Positions 7,897-15,536 of a DNA stretch of 43,284 bases are shown here, one piece after another (within the stretch, counting starts at the first letter, position 1; each line of letters opens with the position of its first letter). The notes beneath the pieces are model-generated. The model made no database searches. It was not told where the DNA came from and was given only the letters and a program-made list of their open reading frames with translations. Made by a program: the position numbers and the translations under genes. The DNA comes from Pirellulaceae bacterium (GTDB lineage Bacteria; Planctomycetota; Planctomycetia; Pirellulales; Pirellulaceae), in assembly GCA_024102795.1 (NCBI GenBank), contig JAGFJK010000517.1, positions 1 to 43,284 on the forward strand, read 5' to 3'.

Positions 7897-8466
7897 CTAT
7901 TCGGCCGAGTGCCAGGGCTGCAGCTCCTTGAGATACTCGCGCAGTTGCGAGCGGGCGCGGAACAGCCGGCTGCGGACCGTTCCGACCGAGATGCCCAGGA
8001 TGTCGGCGATCATCTGATAGTCGCACCCCTCGACCTCGCGCAGCACCAGGATCGCTCGATGCTCCTCGCTCAGGCTCTGCATGGCCAGCCGCACCTGCTG
8101 AGCCCGCTCTTCGCGCAGCAGTTCGTCGTCCGGCAGGGCGCGCGGATCGGGCGGTTCGCGCAGCGGACCTTCCGTATCGCGATCGCCCGAATCGGCCAGA
8201 GGGCGACGGCGGCGGCGGCGACTGACCGCCCGGTTAAAGGCGATCCGGTACAGCCAGGTGAAGAAGGAACTGTCGCTGCGGAACTCGCTCAGCTTCAAGT
8301 ACGCCTGGACAAAGGCGTCCTGGACCACGTCCTCCGCGTCGTCGCGACACCCCACCACGTGGACCACGCTGGTGTACAGCCGGTCCTGGTACCGGCGCAC
8401 AAGCTGGCCGAAGGCAGCCGCACTGCCTTGTTGCGCTTCTTCGATTAGCTGTCCATCGTCCGTCAC
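7897..8466 (-). CDS. ECF-type RNA polymerase sigma factor
   Basis: 189 aa from the GTG at 8466, which has GAGG nine bases upstream. Longer readings to 8742 add Arg-rich, unconserved sequence and were rejected. Sigma region 2 (~16-85) shows AAFGQLVRRYQDRLYTS and the DAEDVVQDAFVQAY motif. Sigma region 4 (~130-180) shows LSEEHRAILVLREVEG and a helix-turn-helix in MIADILGISVGTVRSRLFRARSQL. An Arg stretch (VSRRRRRRPL) lies between them. No anti-sigma gene is adjacent: downstream there is only repeat DNA and upstream is the gamma-glutamyltransferase gene. Targets cannot be told from the sequence. The 238 bases before the start (8467-8704) should hold its promoter. Confidence 0.9.
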   Translation of the reverse strand: MTDDGQLIEEAQQGSAAAFGQLVRRYQDRLYTSVVHVVGCRDDAEDVVQDAFVQAYLKLSEFRSDSSFFTWLYRIAFNRAVSRRRRRRPLADSGDRDTEGPLREPPDPRALPDDELLREERAQQVRLAMQSLSEEHRAILVLREVEGCDYQMIADILGISVGTVRSRLFRARSQLREYLKELQPWHSAE

Positions 8467-8704
8467 GCACCAAATCCTCGCCCACGCGCCCCAGGGTCTT
8501 GAGCCATGGCCAGAATTCAAACGGGCTTGCGCGTGGTCGTCCTGCAGGGGGGAGACTGACCGGCGGGCAGCTCTTATCTTCACGTCGAGCGAACGGGTTG
8601 TCAAACGCCGCCGCTGGGCCCGCCGAGACTCGCCTTTCGCATTGCGCATGCACGGCAGGCAACCTGACAGCTCGGCGCGCCGCTCGCCCGCCCACCCGGC
8701 ATCT

Positions 8705-10447
8705 CTAATACCCCAGCGCCGCCCCGTCCTTGCGGGATTCACTGCCGCCTTGCAGAATGCCGCGATCCCAGTCGATCAGGATTCCCTGGTACCCGCCGAA
8801 CCCGCTGCGAGCTCGCTCGACCCGGTGCCCCTTGGCCCGCAGCAACTCGACGGCCGCCTCCGAAACACCGGATTCCACGAACACGGTCCCCGCGCCGTCG
8901 GCCGCCACTCCCGTCGGCGTGGCACTGCCGGCGTGCCGCACACGGGCCGCGTCACCCGCCGCCTGGACGTTCATCTCGAAGTCGACCAGGTTCACCAGCA
9001 CCTGCACGTGCCCCTGCGGCTGCATGTCGCCCCCCATCACGCCAAAACAGAACCAGGGCCGGCCATCGCGCGTGACCAGGGCCGGAATGATCGTGTGGAA
9101 CGGCCGTTTGTGCGGCTCCAGCCGATTCAAATGCCCCTCGTCCAGCGCGAACAGGGCCCCGCGGTTCTGCAGCGGGAACCCCAGCTCGCCGGGCGTCACC
9201 TTCGACCCGAATCCGTAATAGTTGCTCTGGATCAGCGAGCAGCAGTTGCGGTCCTTGTCGACCACGGTCAAGTAAACGGTATCGCCGGCCATCAGCTTGG
9301 GGTCGCCCGCCGGGACATCGGTGGCCGCCTGGTCGCGGTCGATTCGAGCGGCCTGGCGCTGGGCATACGCTTTCGACACCAGCTCCTCGACCGGCAGCCG
9401 GTTGAAATCCGGATCGCTATAGAACTTCGCCCGGTCGGCGAACGCCAGCTTCTTGGCTTCCACGAACAAATGCAGATACTCGCCGCTGCCCGCGCCCAGG
9501 CCGCGGATGTCGAACGGCTCCAGTGTATTGAGCATCTGCAGGACGGAAATTCCCTGGCCGTTGGGCGGCAGCTCCCAGACCGTATAGCCGCGATAGGTCG
9601 CCGACACCGGTTCGATCCAGTCCGCCCGATGCTCGTGAAAATCGCGCAGCGAGAAGTAACCGCCGTGCGCCTGGCTGAACCGCACGATCTGCTCGGCGAT
9701 CTCTCCACGATAGAACGCCTCGGCGCCCCCTTCGGCGATCCGCTGCAGCGTGCCAGCCATCCGCGGGTTGCGGAAAACTTCCCCAAAAACGGGCGCTCGC
9801 TGGCCGTCAACCAGGAATGTGGCCGCCGAATCGGGCCAGGGGCGAAGTTGCGGGACGGCCGCCTCCCAGTAGCTGGCGATCACCTCGGAAACCGGAAACC
9901 CCTGTTCGGCCGCCTCGATCGCCGGGCCCAGCAGCTCAGTCAGCGGCCGAGTGCCGAACCGCTCTCGCAGTTCGCTCCAGCCGCTCACGCAGCCCGGCAC
10001 CGACCACGACAACGGTCCCTCGTCCGGGATCTGCTCCAACTGCCGGTCGGCGAACACCTGCCGAGTCAACTCGTACGGGCTGCGGCCGCTGGCATTCAAT
10101 CCGAACAACTTCTGCTGCTTCTGATCCCAGTAGATGACGAACAGGTCGCCGCCCAGCCCGCAACTCATCGGCTCCACGACGCACAGCATGGCGTTGGCGG
10201 CGATCGCGGCATCGGCCGCGTTGCCCCCGGCTCGCAGGATGTCCAGGCCGGCGCGAGCGGCATCCGGATGGCTGGTCGCCACCATGCCGTGCCGGGCCAG
10301 CGTGACGGAGCGACCCTGGTGAGCGGGTCCAACCGGCCGGTCGAAGCCAGCCGCCTTGTGCTGCAGTTCGATCCAGCCTTCAACCCAGGGTTCGGTCATC
10401 GCGGTCACCAGCAACAACAAGGGCAGCCAGAACAGGGTACGCGGCAT
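8705..10447 (-). CDS. Gamma-glutamyltransferase family protein
   Basis: 580 aa with a short hydrophobic N-terminus (LFWLPLLLLVTAMTEP), so probably exported. It is an Ntn hydrolase that would cleave itself and transfer or hydrolyse gamma-glutamyl groups such as those of glutathione. The self-cleavage site is predicted before Thr390, in GDTVYLTVVDKD, which aligns with TTHYSVVDKDGN of the E. coli enzyme. The usual second Thr is Val here. HGMVATSHPDAARAG, GGNAADAAIA, GLGGDLF and GYTVWELPPNGQG are family motifs. The C-terminal FGVMGGDMQPQGHVQVL marks the YwrD-like branch rather than the E. coli type. The next gene upstream (minus strand) is a secreted M14-type peptidase, 110 bp away. Confidence 0.9.
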   Translation of the reverse strand: MPRTLFWLPLLLLVTAMTEPWVEGWIELQHKAAGFDRPVGPAHQGRSVTLARHGMVATSHPDAARAGLDILRAGGNAADAAIAANAMLCVVEPMSCGLGGDLFVIYWDQKQQKLFGLNASGRSPYELTRQVFADRQLEQIPDEGPLSWSVPGCVSGWSELRERFGTRPLTELLGPAIEAAEQGFPVSEVIASYWEAAVPQLRPWPDSAATFLVDGQRAPVFGEVFRNPRMAGTLQRIAEGGAEAFYRGEIAEQIVRFSQAHGGYFSLRDFHEHRADWIEPVSATYRGYTVWELPPNGQGISVLQMLNTLEPFDIRGLGAGSGEYLHLFVEAKKLAFADRAKFYSDPDFNRLPVEELVSKAYAQRQAARIDRDQAATDVPAGDPKLMAGDTVYLTVVDKDRNCCSLIQSNYYGFGSKVTPGELGFPLQNRGALFALDEGHLNRLEPHKRPFHTIIPALVTRDGRPWFCFGVMGGDMQPQGHVQVLVNLVDFEMNVQAAGDAARVRHAGSATPTGVAADGAGTVFVESGVSEAAVELLRAKGHRVERARSGFGGYQGILIDWDRGILQGGSESRKDGAALGY

Positions 10448-10557
10448 GGCCAGTTTTCCTGCACGCTTCGAGAAGTGCCATCGGCAAGACGCGCCGCGCG
10501 GTCGGACCCGCGCGGCACACCCTGGTGAATGTCGCTCATTCTACCCAGCTTCGCAAG

Positions 10558-11886
10558 TCATTGCTCGCCGCCCGTCCGCAACGGGCGATCGGCCAGGTAC
10601 TCGCGGACGGCCGCGGCCAGGCTGCCGCCGACGGCCCGGTAGCCATCGGTCGTGCTGTTCTGATAGTTCCAGATCGTCTCCAGGCACAAGCTGACTGTGT
10701 GAGGGTTGCCGTTCATGCTGACCCAGTTGGCGCTGATCTGGCGCCACAGCGGATGGTACCCTGGCCCGGTGACCTTCGGCTTGTTGCTCATCGGGATCAG
10801 TGGCTTGATCCGGCTGATGCGGGCGTAGGCCAGTTGCATGAAGCGGTCGCGCAGCTCGACCATCGGCGGTTCGAGATACTCCGGCGGCAGGATATAGAAG
10901 AACGTCGGGTCGCCGGGTGCCGGGTTGTGCAGGTCGAGAAATACGTCCATGCGTCCCTCGTCGATCAGTTGCCCGACCATGCGCTGAGCGGCCTTGGTTT
11001 CGTTCCAGTGCGGTTCGCCGGACCAATCGCGATTGTGGTCGTGGGGTTGAGCGTCCTTGCCGCCGTTGCCGGTCGCCGCGTTATCGACATCCATGATGGG
11101 AATCACGAACAGTTCAGCGTGCTGCCGCAGCCAGGCGGCATCCGCATCGTCGCTCAGCAGCCATTCGGCGAAGCCTTGTGCCACCCAACTGGAACCACTT
11201 TCCCAGGCGTGCTGCCGGGCCTGGACCCACACTCCGAAGCGATCCTTCGCGGTCCGCGAGCCCTCCCGCACGTGCAACATCGGCACGGGGCGGTCGCCGC
11301 GCGAGCGGCACAGTTCGGTCGCCGTGGCCGATGGAGAGCTCCGGGCGATCTCCCGCACGAACCGCTCGGCCGACGACGGCGTGTAAGGCGGCCCCCAGGC
11401 TACGAACACCGATTCGCCCTCCGGCCGCAGACTGTAGATCATCCACTCGTCCTCGCGGCGGCCGGGCTCCGAGCGCCGCCAGGTCTGGCCATCCAGCGAC
11501 CAGGTAGCCTGCTGAGGCATCGCCCAGGACGCGGCCAGCGGTTTGTGCAGGGGCGAACCGGTTTGAGCGGCCGATTCCCTGGGCAAAGTGGCGGTCGATC
11601 CGCGCAGTCGCAAGGTGATGGTCTCGCCGGGCGCGACGCCATCGACTCGGAAGTACCACCAGCACGGCCAGCCGCGGGCCGGATCTCCGCCCGGCATGAA
11701 GCGGATGCTGCGTTCGGCCTGGTCGATCTCGACGCCGCTCACCGAGCCGCCTTCGAAATCGGCCGCCACCGCCAGCGGCTGCCGCGCTTCGCAGTGCGGG
11801 TTTCCAAGCCAGCAGCCGGCGGCCAGCAGCAAGGGGAGCATGAACCTCGGGAGCAGGAACCTGGCGGGCACGATTCGTGTGGGCAT
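10558..11886 (-). CDS. Secreted M14-family zinc carboxypeptidase-like protein
   Basis: 442 aa with a signal peptide (LLPRFMLPLLLAAGCWLG; Cys25 could be a lipobox Cys). Residues ~35-165 form a beta-rich N-terminal domain of the kind seen before AGBL/cytosolic-carboxypeptidase-like M14 catalytic domains. The predicted zinc ligands are His226 and Glu229 (ARQHAWES) and His320 (FLDLHNP). HDHNRDW at ~282-288 is the substrate-binding Asn-Arg motif, and Glu403 (CLETIWNY) is the likely general base. All catalytic positions are present, so it should be active. Substrate unknown; location outside the cytoplasm suggests peptide or cell-envelope protein trimming. It precedes the gamma-glutamyltransferase on the same strand. 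Confidence 0.85.
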   Translation of the reverse strand: MPTRIVPARFLLPRFMLPLLLAAGCWLGNPHCEARQPLAVAADFEGGSVSGVEIDQAERSIRFMPGGDPARGWPCWWYFRVDGVAPGETITLRLRGSTATLPRESAAQTGSPLHKPLAASWAMPQQATWSLDGQTWRRSEPGRREDEWMIYSLRPEGESVFVAWGPPYTPSSAERFVREIARSSPSATATELCRSRGDRPVPMLHVREGSRTAKDRFGVWVQARQHAWESGSSWVAQGFAEWLLSDDADAAWLRQHAELFVIPIMDVDNAATGNGGKDAQPHDHNRDWSGEPHWNETKAAQRMVGQLIDEGRMDVFLDLHNPAPGDPTFFYILPPEYLEPPMVELRDRFMQLAYARISRIKPLIPMSNKPKVTGPGYHPLWRQISANWVSMNGNPHTVSLCLETIWNYQNSTTDGYRAVGGSLAAAVREYLADRPLRTGGEQ

Positions 11887-12020
11887 GGAAAGCCTCGAGT
11901 GACGATGGATGGGTTTGATGGATGGGCTTGTGGGACCGCGCGGGGATAAGGCACGGCAATGGGGATTCCGTGACTGGGCTGTGATGACTCCGGGGGTTCA
12001 ACGGCTGTTTCTTTTCCGGC

Positions 12021-12090
12021 GCTACTTTCGCGGAGCGAAAGGCGACTATGGCTTCCGGCGCTACTTTCGCGGAGCGAAAGGCGACTATGG
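12021..12090. repeat. Repeat family B, two copies
   Basis: Two copies of CTACTTTCGCGGAGCGAAAG, 39 bp apart, lie in the 426-base gap 11887-12312 between divergent genes. The rest of that gap shows no gene; it must contain the promoters of the M14-like gene (minus) and the repeat-protein gene (plus), but none could be assigned. Confidence 0.9.
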
Positions 12091-12312
12091 CTTCGCTGGC
12101 CATTGTCCCGTCAGCGGCCCTCGTGTCCAGAGTGGAACCGTTGGGCCGGTGGATTAACGGTGAGTATGCCGGGGGGACGCGGACAAGTTTTCGAAGACCC
12201 GTGTCGCACGCGGGGAATCTGCGGGTAGAATGCGGCGGGGCGGGGTGACGGACAATTCCTATCGGTGGCCAGTCGGTGCCACCATTCACGTCTCCAGGAT
12301 CAGGGAAGCAAC

Positions 12313-13536
12313 ATGGCACGCAAATCTCACGCTCGGACGGATCGTAAACAAAGCCGGCGGCTCGCGCTGGAGCGGCTCGACGCCCGCATCTTCCTGGCGG
12401 CGGACGTGGCGTTTGACGCCGGAGTGCTGACCATCACCGGCTCGCGCGAGGCCGACAACATCCGGATTGAGGACCAAGGCGGAGGCGTGGTTACGGTCCA
12501 GGAACGCGATTCGCGCGAGCGCTGGCAGTTTCGCGGGGTGGAACGGATTGTCGTGGACACCGGCGCCGGCGACGACCAGGTCCGCTTCGATCGCCGCGGC
12601 GGCGCCGATCCGCCCGTGCCCGAACTGGATCTAGCGACCGGCGAAGGGGACGACCAGGTGTTGATCGGCTTGCTGCTGCCGGCTGTGCAGAAGGTCCGCG
12701 AGGCGGCGTCTCGTGCGCATGTCGATCTGGGCGACGGGAACGACAGGTTGCAGGTCCGCGCGGCAGGTTTGAGCGGCCTGGACCTGGACATCGCGGCCGG
12801 CGAAGGCGACGACGACGTGGCCGTGGGCCTGCTGCTGCCGGCCGTGCAGAAAGTCCGCGAGGCGGCGGCCAGCGCCGCGATCGACCTGGGTGGTGGCCAC
12901 GATCGCCTGCAGTTGCTCGGCACGGGCATCGGGCAGGTCGATCTGGACATCATGGCTGGCGATGGCGACGACGACGTGAACGTGGGCCTGCTGTTGCCGG
13001 CCGTGCAGAAGGTCCGCGAGGCGGCATCCCGCCTGGATGCGGACGTGGATCTGGGCGCAGGGAACGACCGCCTGCGGTTGAACGGCAGGGGAATGAGCGA
13101 TATCGATCTGGATTTCACGGCCGGCGAAGGGGACGACGCTGTCTTGATCGGCTTGTTGCTGCCGGCCGTGCAGAAAGTCCGCGAATCGGCGGCCCGCATG
13201 CAGATCGACCTGGGTGACGGTGCGGACACGCTGGACATCGCCGCAACGGGCGCCAGTCAGCTTGACCTGGACCTCACGGCGGGCGATGGCGACGACGCCA
13301 TATTGATCGGGCTATTGCTGCCGGCCGTGCAGAAAGTCCGCGAATCGGCCGCTCGCCTGAACATCGACCTGACCACGGGCGCCGACAGGCTGCACGTCCG
13401 CGAGCGGGGCTACGAAACGTTTGACGTCAACGTGATCTCGGACGACGACGACGAAGTGATTCTGCCCGGCGGCGGAGGTCGACCCGGCGGCGGAGGTGTG
13501 CCCGGCGGCGGCACTGGGCCCGCGACGCGCCGATAG
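12313..13536 (+). CDS. Secreted beta-roll-like protein with five embedded pseudopilin-tail helices
   Basis: 407 aa from the ATG at 12313, with AGGGA seven bases upstream. The N-terminus RRLALERLDARIFLAAD resembles the planctomycete LEPR-XLL export or envelope motif. From ~95 to ~365 there are five units of 53-55 aa. Each has an acidic turn (GEGDDx or GDGDDx), then VLIGLLLPAVQKVREAASR or a close variant, then a DLGxGxDRLxL strand pair. The acidic turns resemble RTX-type calcium-binding beta-rolls. The helix matches the end of the N-terminal leader of DUF1559 pseudopilins, where it occurs once, after GFTLVELLVVIAIIAIL. Here the prepilin cleavage part is absent and the tail is repeated internally. 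The C-terminus is Gly/Pro rich (PGGGGRPGGGG). Function unknown; perhaps binding to pseudopilin fibres or envelope. Confidence 0.8.
   Translation: MARKSHARTDRKQSRRLALERLDARIFLAADVAFDAGVLTITGSREADNIRIEDQGGGVVTVQERDSRERWQFRGVERIVVDTGAGDDQVRFDRRGGADPPVPELDLATGEGDDQVLIGLLLPAVQKVREAASRAHVDLGDGNDRLQVRAAGLSGLDLDIAAGEGDDDVAVGLLLPAVQKVREAAASAAIDLGGGHDRLQLLGTGIGQVDLDIMAGDGDDDVNVGLLLPAVQKVREAASRLDADVDLGAGNDRLRLNGRGMSDIDLDFTAGEGDDAVLIGLLLPAVQKVRESAARMQIDLGDGADTLDIAATGASQLDLDLTAGDGDDAILIGLLLPAVQKVRESAARLNIDLTTGADRLHVRERGYETFDVNVISDDDDEVILPGGGGRPGGGGVPGGGTGPATRR
12658..13356 (+). repeat. Five LLLPAVQKVREAA-containing coding repeats
   Basis: The helix segments start at 12658, 12817, 12976, 13141 and 13300, so the periods are 159, 159, 165 and 159 bp. 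The helix itself is almost invariant (only V/I at the ends and A/S after RE change), whereas the flanking beta-roll segments differ considerably. Confidence 0.95.
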
Positions 13537-13557
13537 ACAGCGGCCGTTCGAGGCCCG

Positions 13558-15069
13558 ATGACGCCCATGGCTGAGCAGACGCCCTGCGATGATCCGCTTG
13601 GATACGACGAGCTGCCGTATCCGAGCGGACCTTATCCTTATTCGCATTGCGATCATCTGGCGACGGTCGCTCGGCTGTTCGGCATCCCTTCGACCGACGT
13701 GCGGCAGTGCCGCGTGCTGGAGATCGGCTGCGCCGACGGCGCGAACCTGATTCCGATGGCCCTGACGCTGCCCGGCAGCCAGTTCGTCGGCATCGACTTG
13801 TCCCGGCGTCAAGTGCAGGCCGGCCGCGAACTGATTGCGGAGCTGGAACTCGGCAACGTCCAACTTCACCAGCAGGACCTGACGACGTACGCCGGCGAGG
13901 CCGCGAAGTTCGACTATATCATCGCTCACGGCGTCTACTCGTGGACGACACTCCGGGTGCGGGACAGCCTGCTGCGGCTGATCCGCGACTGCCTTGCGCC
14001 GCGCGGCGTGGGGCTGGTCAGCTACAACGTTCTGCCGGGCTGGCAGCAGCGCCAAGCGCTGCGGGAGTGGCTGCTGCGAGCGACGGCGGGCAGCGGCGGT
14101 ACGGCCGCGCGGCTGGGAAAGGCCCGGCAGCGGATGGCCGGCCTGAGGGACGCGCTGCACAGGCATGGCAACGCCGCTCAGCAGCACCTGGCCCGCACGA
14201 TCGCCCAACTGGAAAACTGCTCCGACGGCTACCTCCGGCACGACCTGCTGGAGGACACCAACCAGCCGTGCCATGTGGTGGACTTCGTGGACCACGCCGC
14301 CGCGCATGGTTTGCGTTTTCTGGCCGAGGCGGACGTGGCGAGCATGGTGGGGGCGGGACTGCCGGCGGAGCTGGCCGGAGTGGCGCAGCGTCTCGGAGGA
14401 TCGCTGGTGGCGCGCGAGCAGTTGCTGGACGTGCTGACCGAGCGAGCCTTTCGGCAGTCGTTGCTTTGTCACGCCGACTGTGCCCCGAGCACGCAGTTGG
14501 ACGTCACGGCGGTTCGTGGCGCGTATGTGGTGAGTTCGTTCGAGCGGCAGACGGGCGGGGGCGCGGAGAGCGACACGGTCGCTTATGTGTCGCCGAGCGG
14601 CATGAGGCTGCGGGGCGACGATCCGGTGCTGGTCGGAGCGCTCGACAGCTTGCAGCGAGCCTGGCCGGGCGGAGCGTGGTTCGACCAGTTGCTGCCAGCG
14701 GAGTCCGTGGGAGAGGTCCGGGAGTCGCAGGCGGACACGCTGGCCGCGACGCTGCTGGCGGCGTTTGTGGAACGCGCGGTGGAGCTGCGCAGCGTGGCGC
14801 TTCCCCTGGCGGCCACCGTGGAGGAGTATCCGCGTGCCAGCCCGCTGGCTCGGCTGCAGGCTCGGCGGTCCGAAGTGGTGACCAACCTGCGGCACGATAT
14901 CGTGCGTCTGGCGGCGCCGGCGCGCGAGCTGCTGCCGTATCTGGATGGAACGCGGGATCGGCGGGCGTTGGCCGACCTGTGCCGCGCGCCGACTGCCGAG
15001 GGTGATCCGCAGCAGCATCTCGCAGCGCTGCTGGACGGCCTGCGCCGCCGGGCGCTGTTGCTGGGCTGA
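13558..15069 (+). CDS. SAM-dependent methyltransferase with regulatory domain (PKMT-like)
   Basis: 503 aa. The SAM-binding motif I is VLEIGCADGANLIPMA (~54-69), followed by FVGIDLSRRQVQAG and FDYIIAHGVYSWT, a class I Rossmann methyltransferase. The YPYSHCDHLATVARLFG start and the long middle region (GFGLRFLAEADVASM-like segment, AAHGLRFLAEADVASM) match the methyltransferase regulatory domain seen in rickettsial protein lysine methyltransferases. The C-terminal ~100 residues are helical. Such enzymes methylate outer-membrane proteins in Rickettsia; the substrate here is unknown. It follows the repeat protein by 21 bp on the same strand, so the two may be co-transcribed and that secreted, Arg-rich protein is a possible but unproven target. 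The start at ATG 13558 is plausible; 13564 is a close alternative. Confidence 0.85.
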   Translation: MTPMAEQTPCDDPLGYDELPYPSGPYPYSHCDHLATVARLFGIPSTDVRQCRVLEIGCADGANLIPMALTLPGSQFVGIDLSRRQVQAGRELIAELELGNVQLHQQDLTTYAGEAAKFDYIIAHGVYSWTTLRVRDSLLRLIRDCLAPRGVGLVSYNVLPGWQQRQALREWLLRATAGSGGTAARLGKARQRMAGLRDALHRHGNAAQQHLARTIAQLENCSDGYLRHDLLEDTNQPCHVVDFVDHAAAHGLRFLAEADVASMVGAGLPAELAGVAQRLGGSLVAREQLLDVLTERAFRQSLLCHADCAPSTQLDVTAVRGAYVVSSFERQTGGGAESDTVAYVSPSGMRLRGDDPVLVGALDSLQRAWPGGAWFDQLLPAESVGEVRESQADTLAATLLAAFVERAVELRSVALPLAATVEEYPRASPLARLQARRSEVVTNLRHDIVRLAAPARELLPYLDGTRDRRALADLCRAPTAEGDPQQHLAALLDGLRRRALLLG

Positions 15070-15415
15070 GTCGCCATAGTCGCCTTTGGCTCCGCGAAAG
15101 TAGCGGGCCCCGCGCTCACGCGCTGGATTCGCAGCACCGACCCGCCGCTGACGCTACTTGCACGGTGCGGAAGACAACTATGGCGGTGCGAAAGACGAGG
15201 ATTCCGCTACTTTCGCGGAGCGAAAGGCGACTATGGCGGAGCGAAAGGCGAGGACTCCGCCACTTTCGCGGAGCGAAAGGCGACTATGGCGGAGCGAAAG
15301 ACGAGGATTCCGCGACTTTCGCGGAGCGAAAGGCGACTATGGCGGAGCGAATGGCGAGGATTCCGCTACTTTCGCGGAGCGAAAGGCGACTGTGGCGGTG
15401 CGAATGGCGACTGTG
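15069..15415. repeat. Repeat family B: inverted copy plus 53-bp tandem array
   Basis: An inverted copy at 15069-15104 overlaps the methyltransferase stop. A tandem array follows, with the TTTCGCGG core at 15211, 15264, 15317 and 15370, exactly 53 bp apart. A degenerate fifth copy starts near 15150 (core at 15158). Because 53 is not a multiple of 3, every frame is open through much of the array, giving spurious peptides such as SATFAERKATMA. The rest of the gap up to 15536 holds only the leader of the first sulfatase. Confidence 0.95.
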
Positions 15416-15536
15416 GCTCGGCGGTTGACACCGGCTTTCGCCGGGTCACAATGACTCCATCGCACGTCCCGACCAGTGCCAGCAGCGCAGCAGCGGCCCC
15501 TTTTCTTAAAGTCCCAGCGGGAACCGGAGACACCCA

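Noticed and set aside
8467-8742. Longer N-terminus for the ECF sigma factor
   Set aside because: Arg-rich unconserved sequence; GTG at 8466 has a ribosome binding site and gives a normal length.
8258-10528. Long plus-strand open frame (756 codons) opposite the gamma-glutamyltransferase gene
   Set aside because: High-GC shadow of the minus-strand gene; no motif in it, while the minus strand shows a full gamma-glutamyltransferase.
15165-15454. Small repetitive proteins (SATFAERKAT-type)
   Set aside because: Frames through a 53-bp hairpin repeat array; open in several frames at once.
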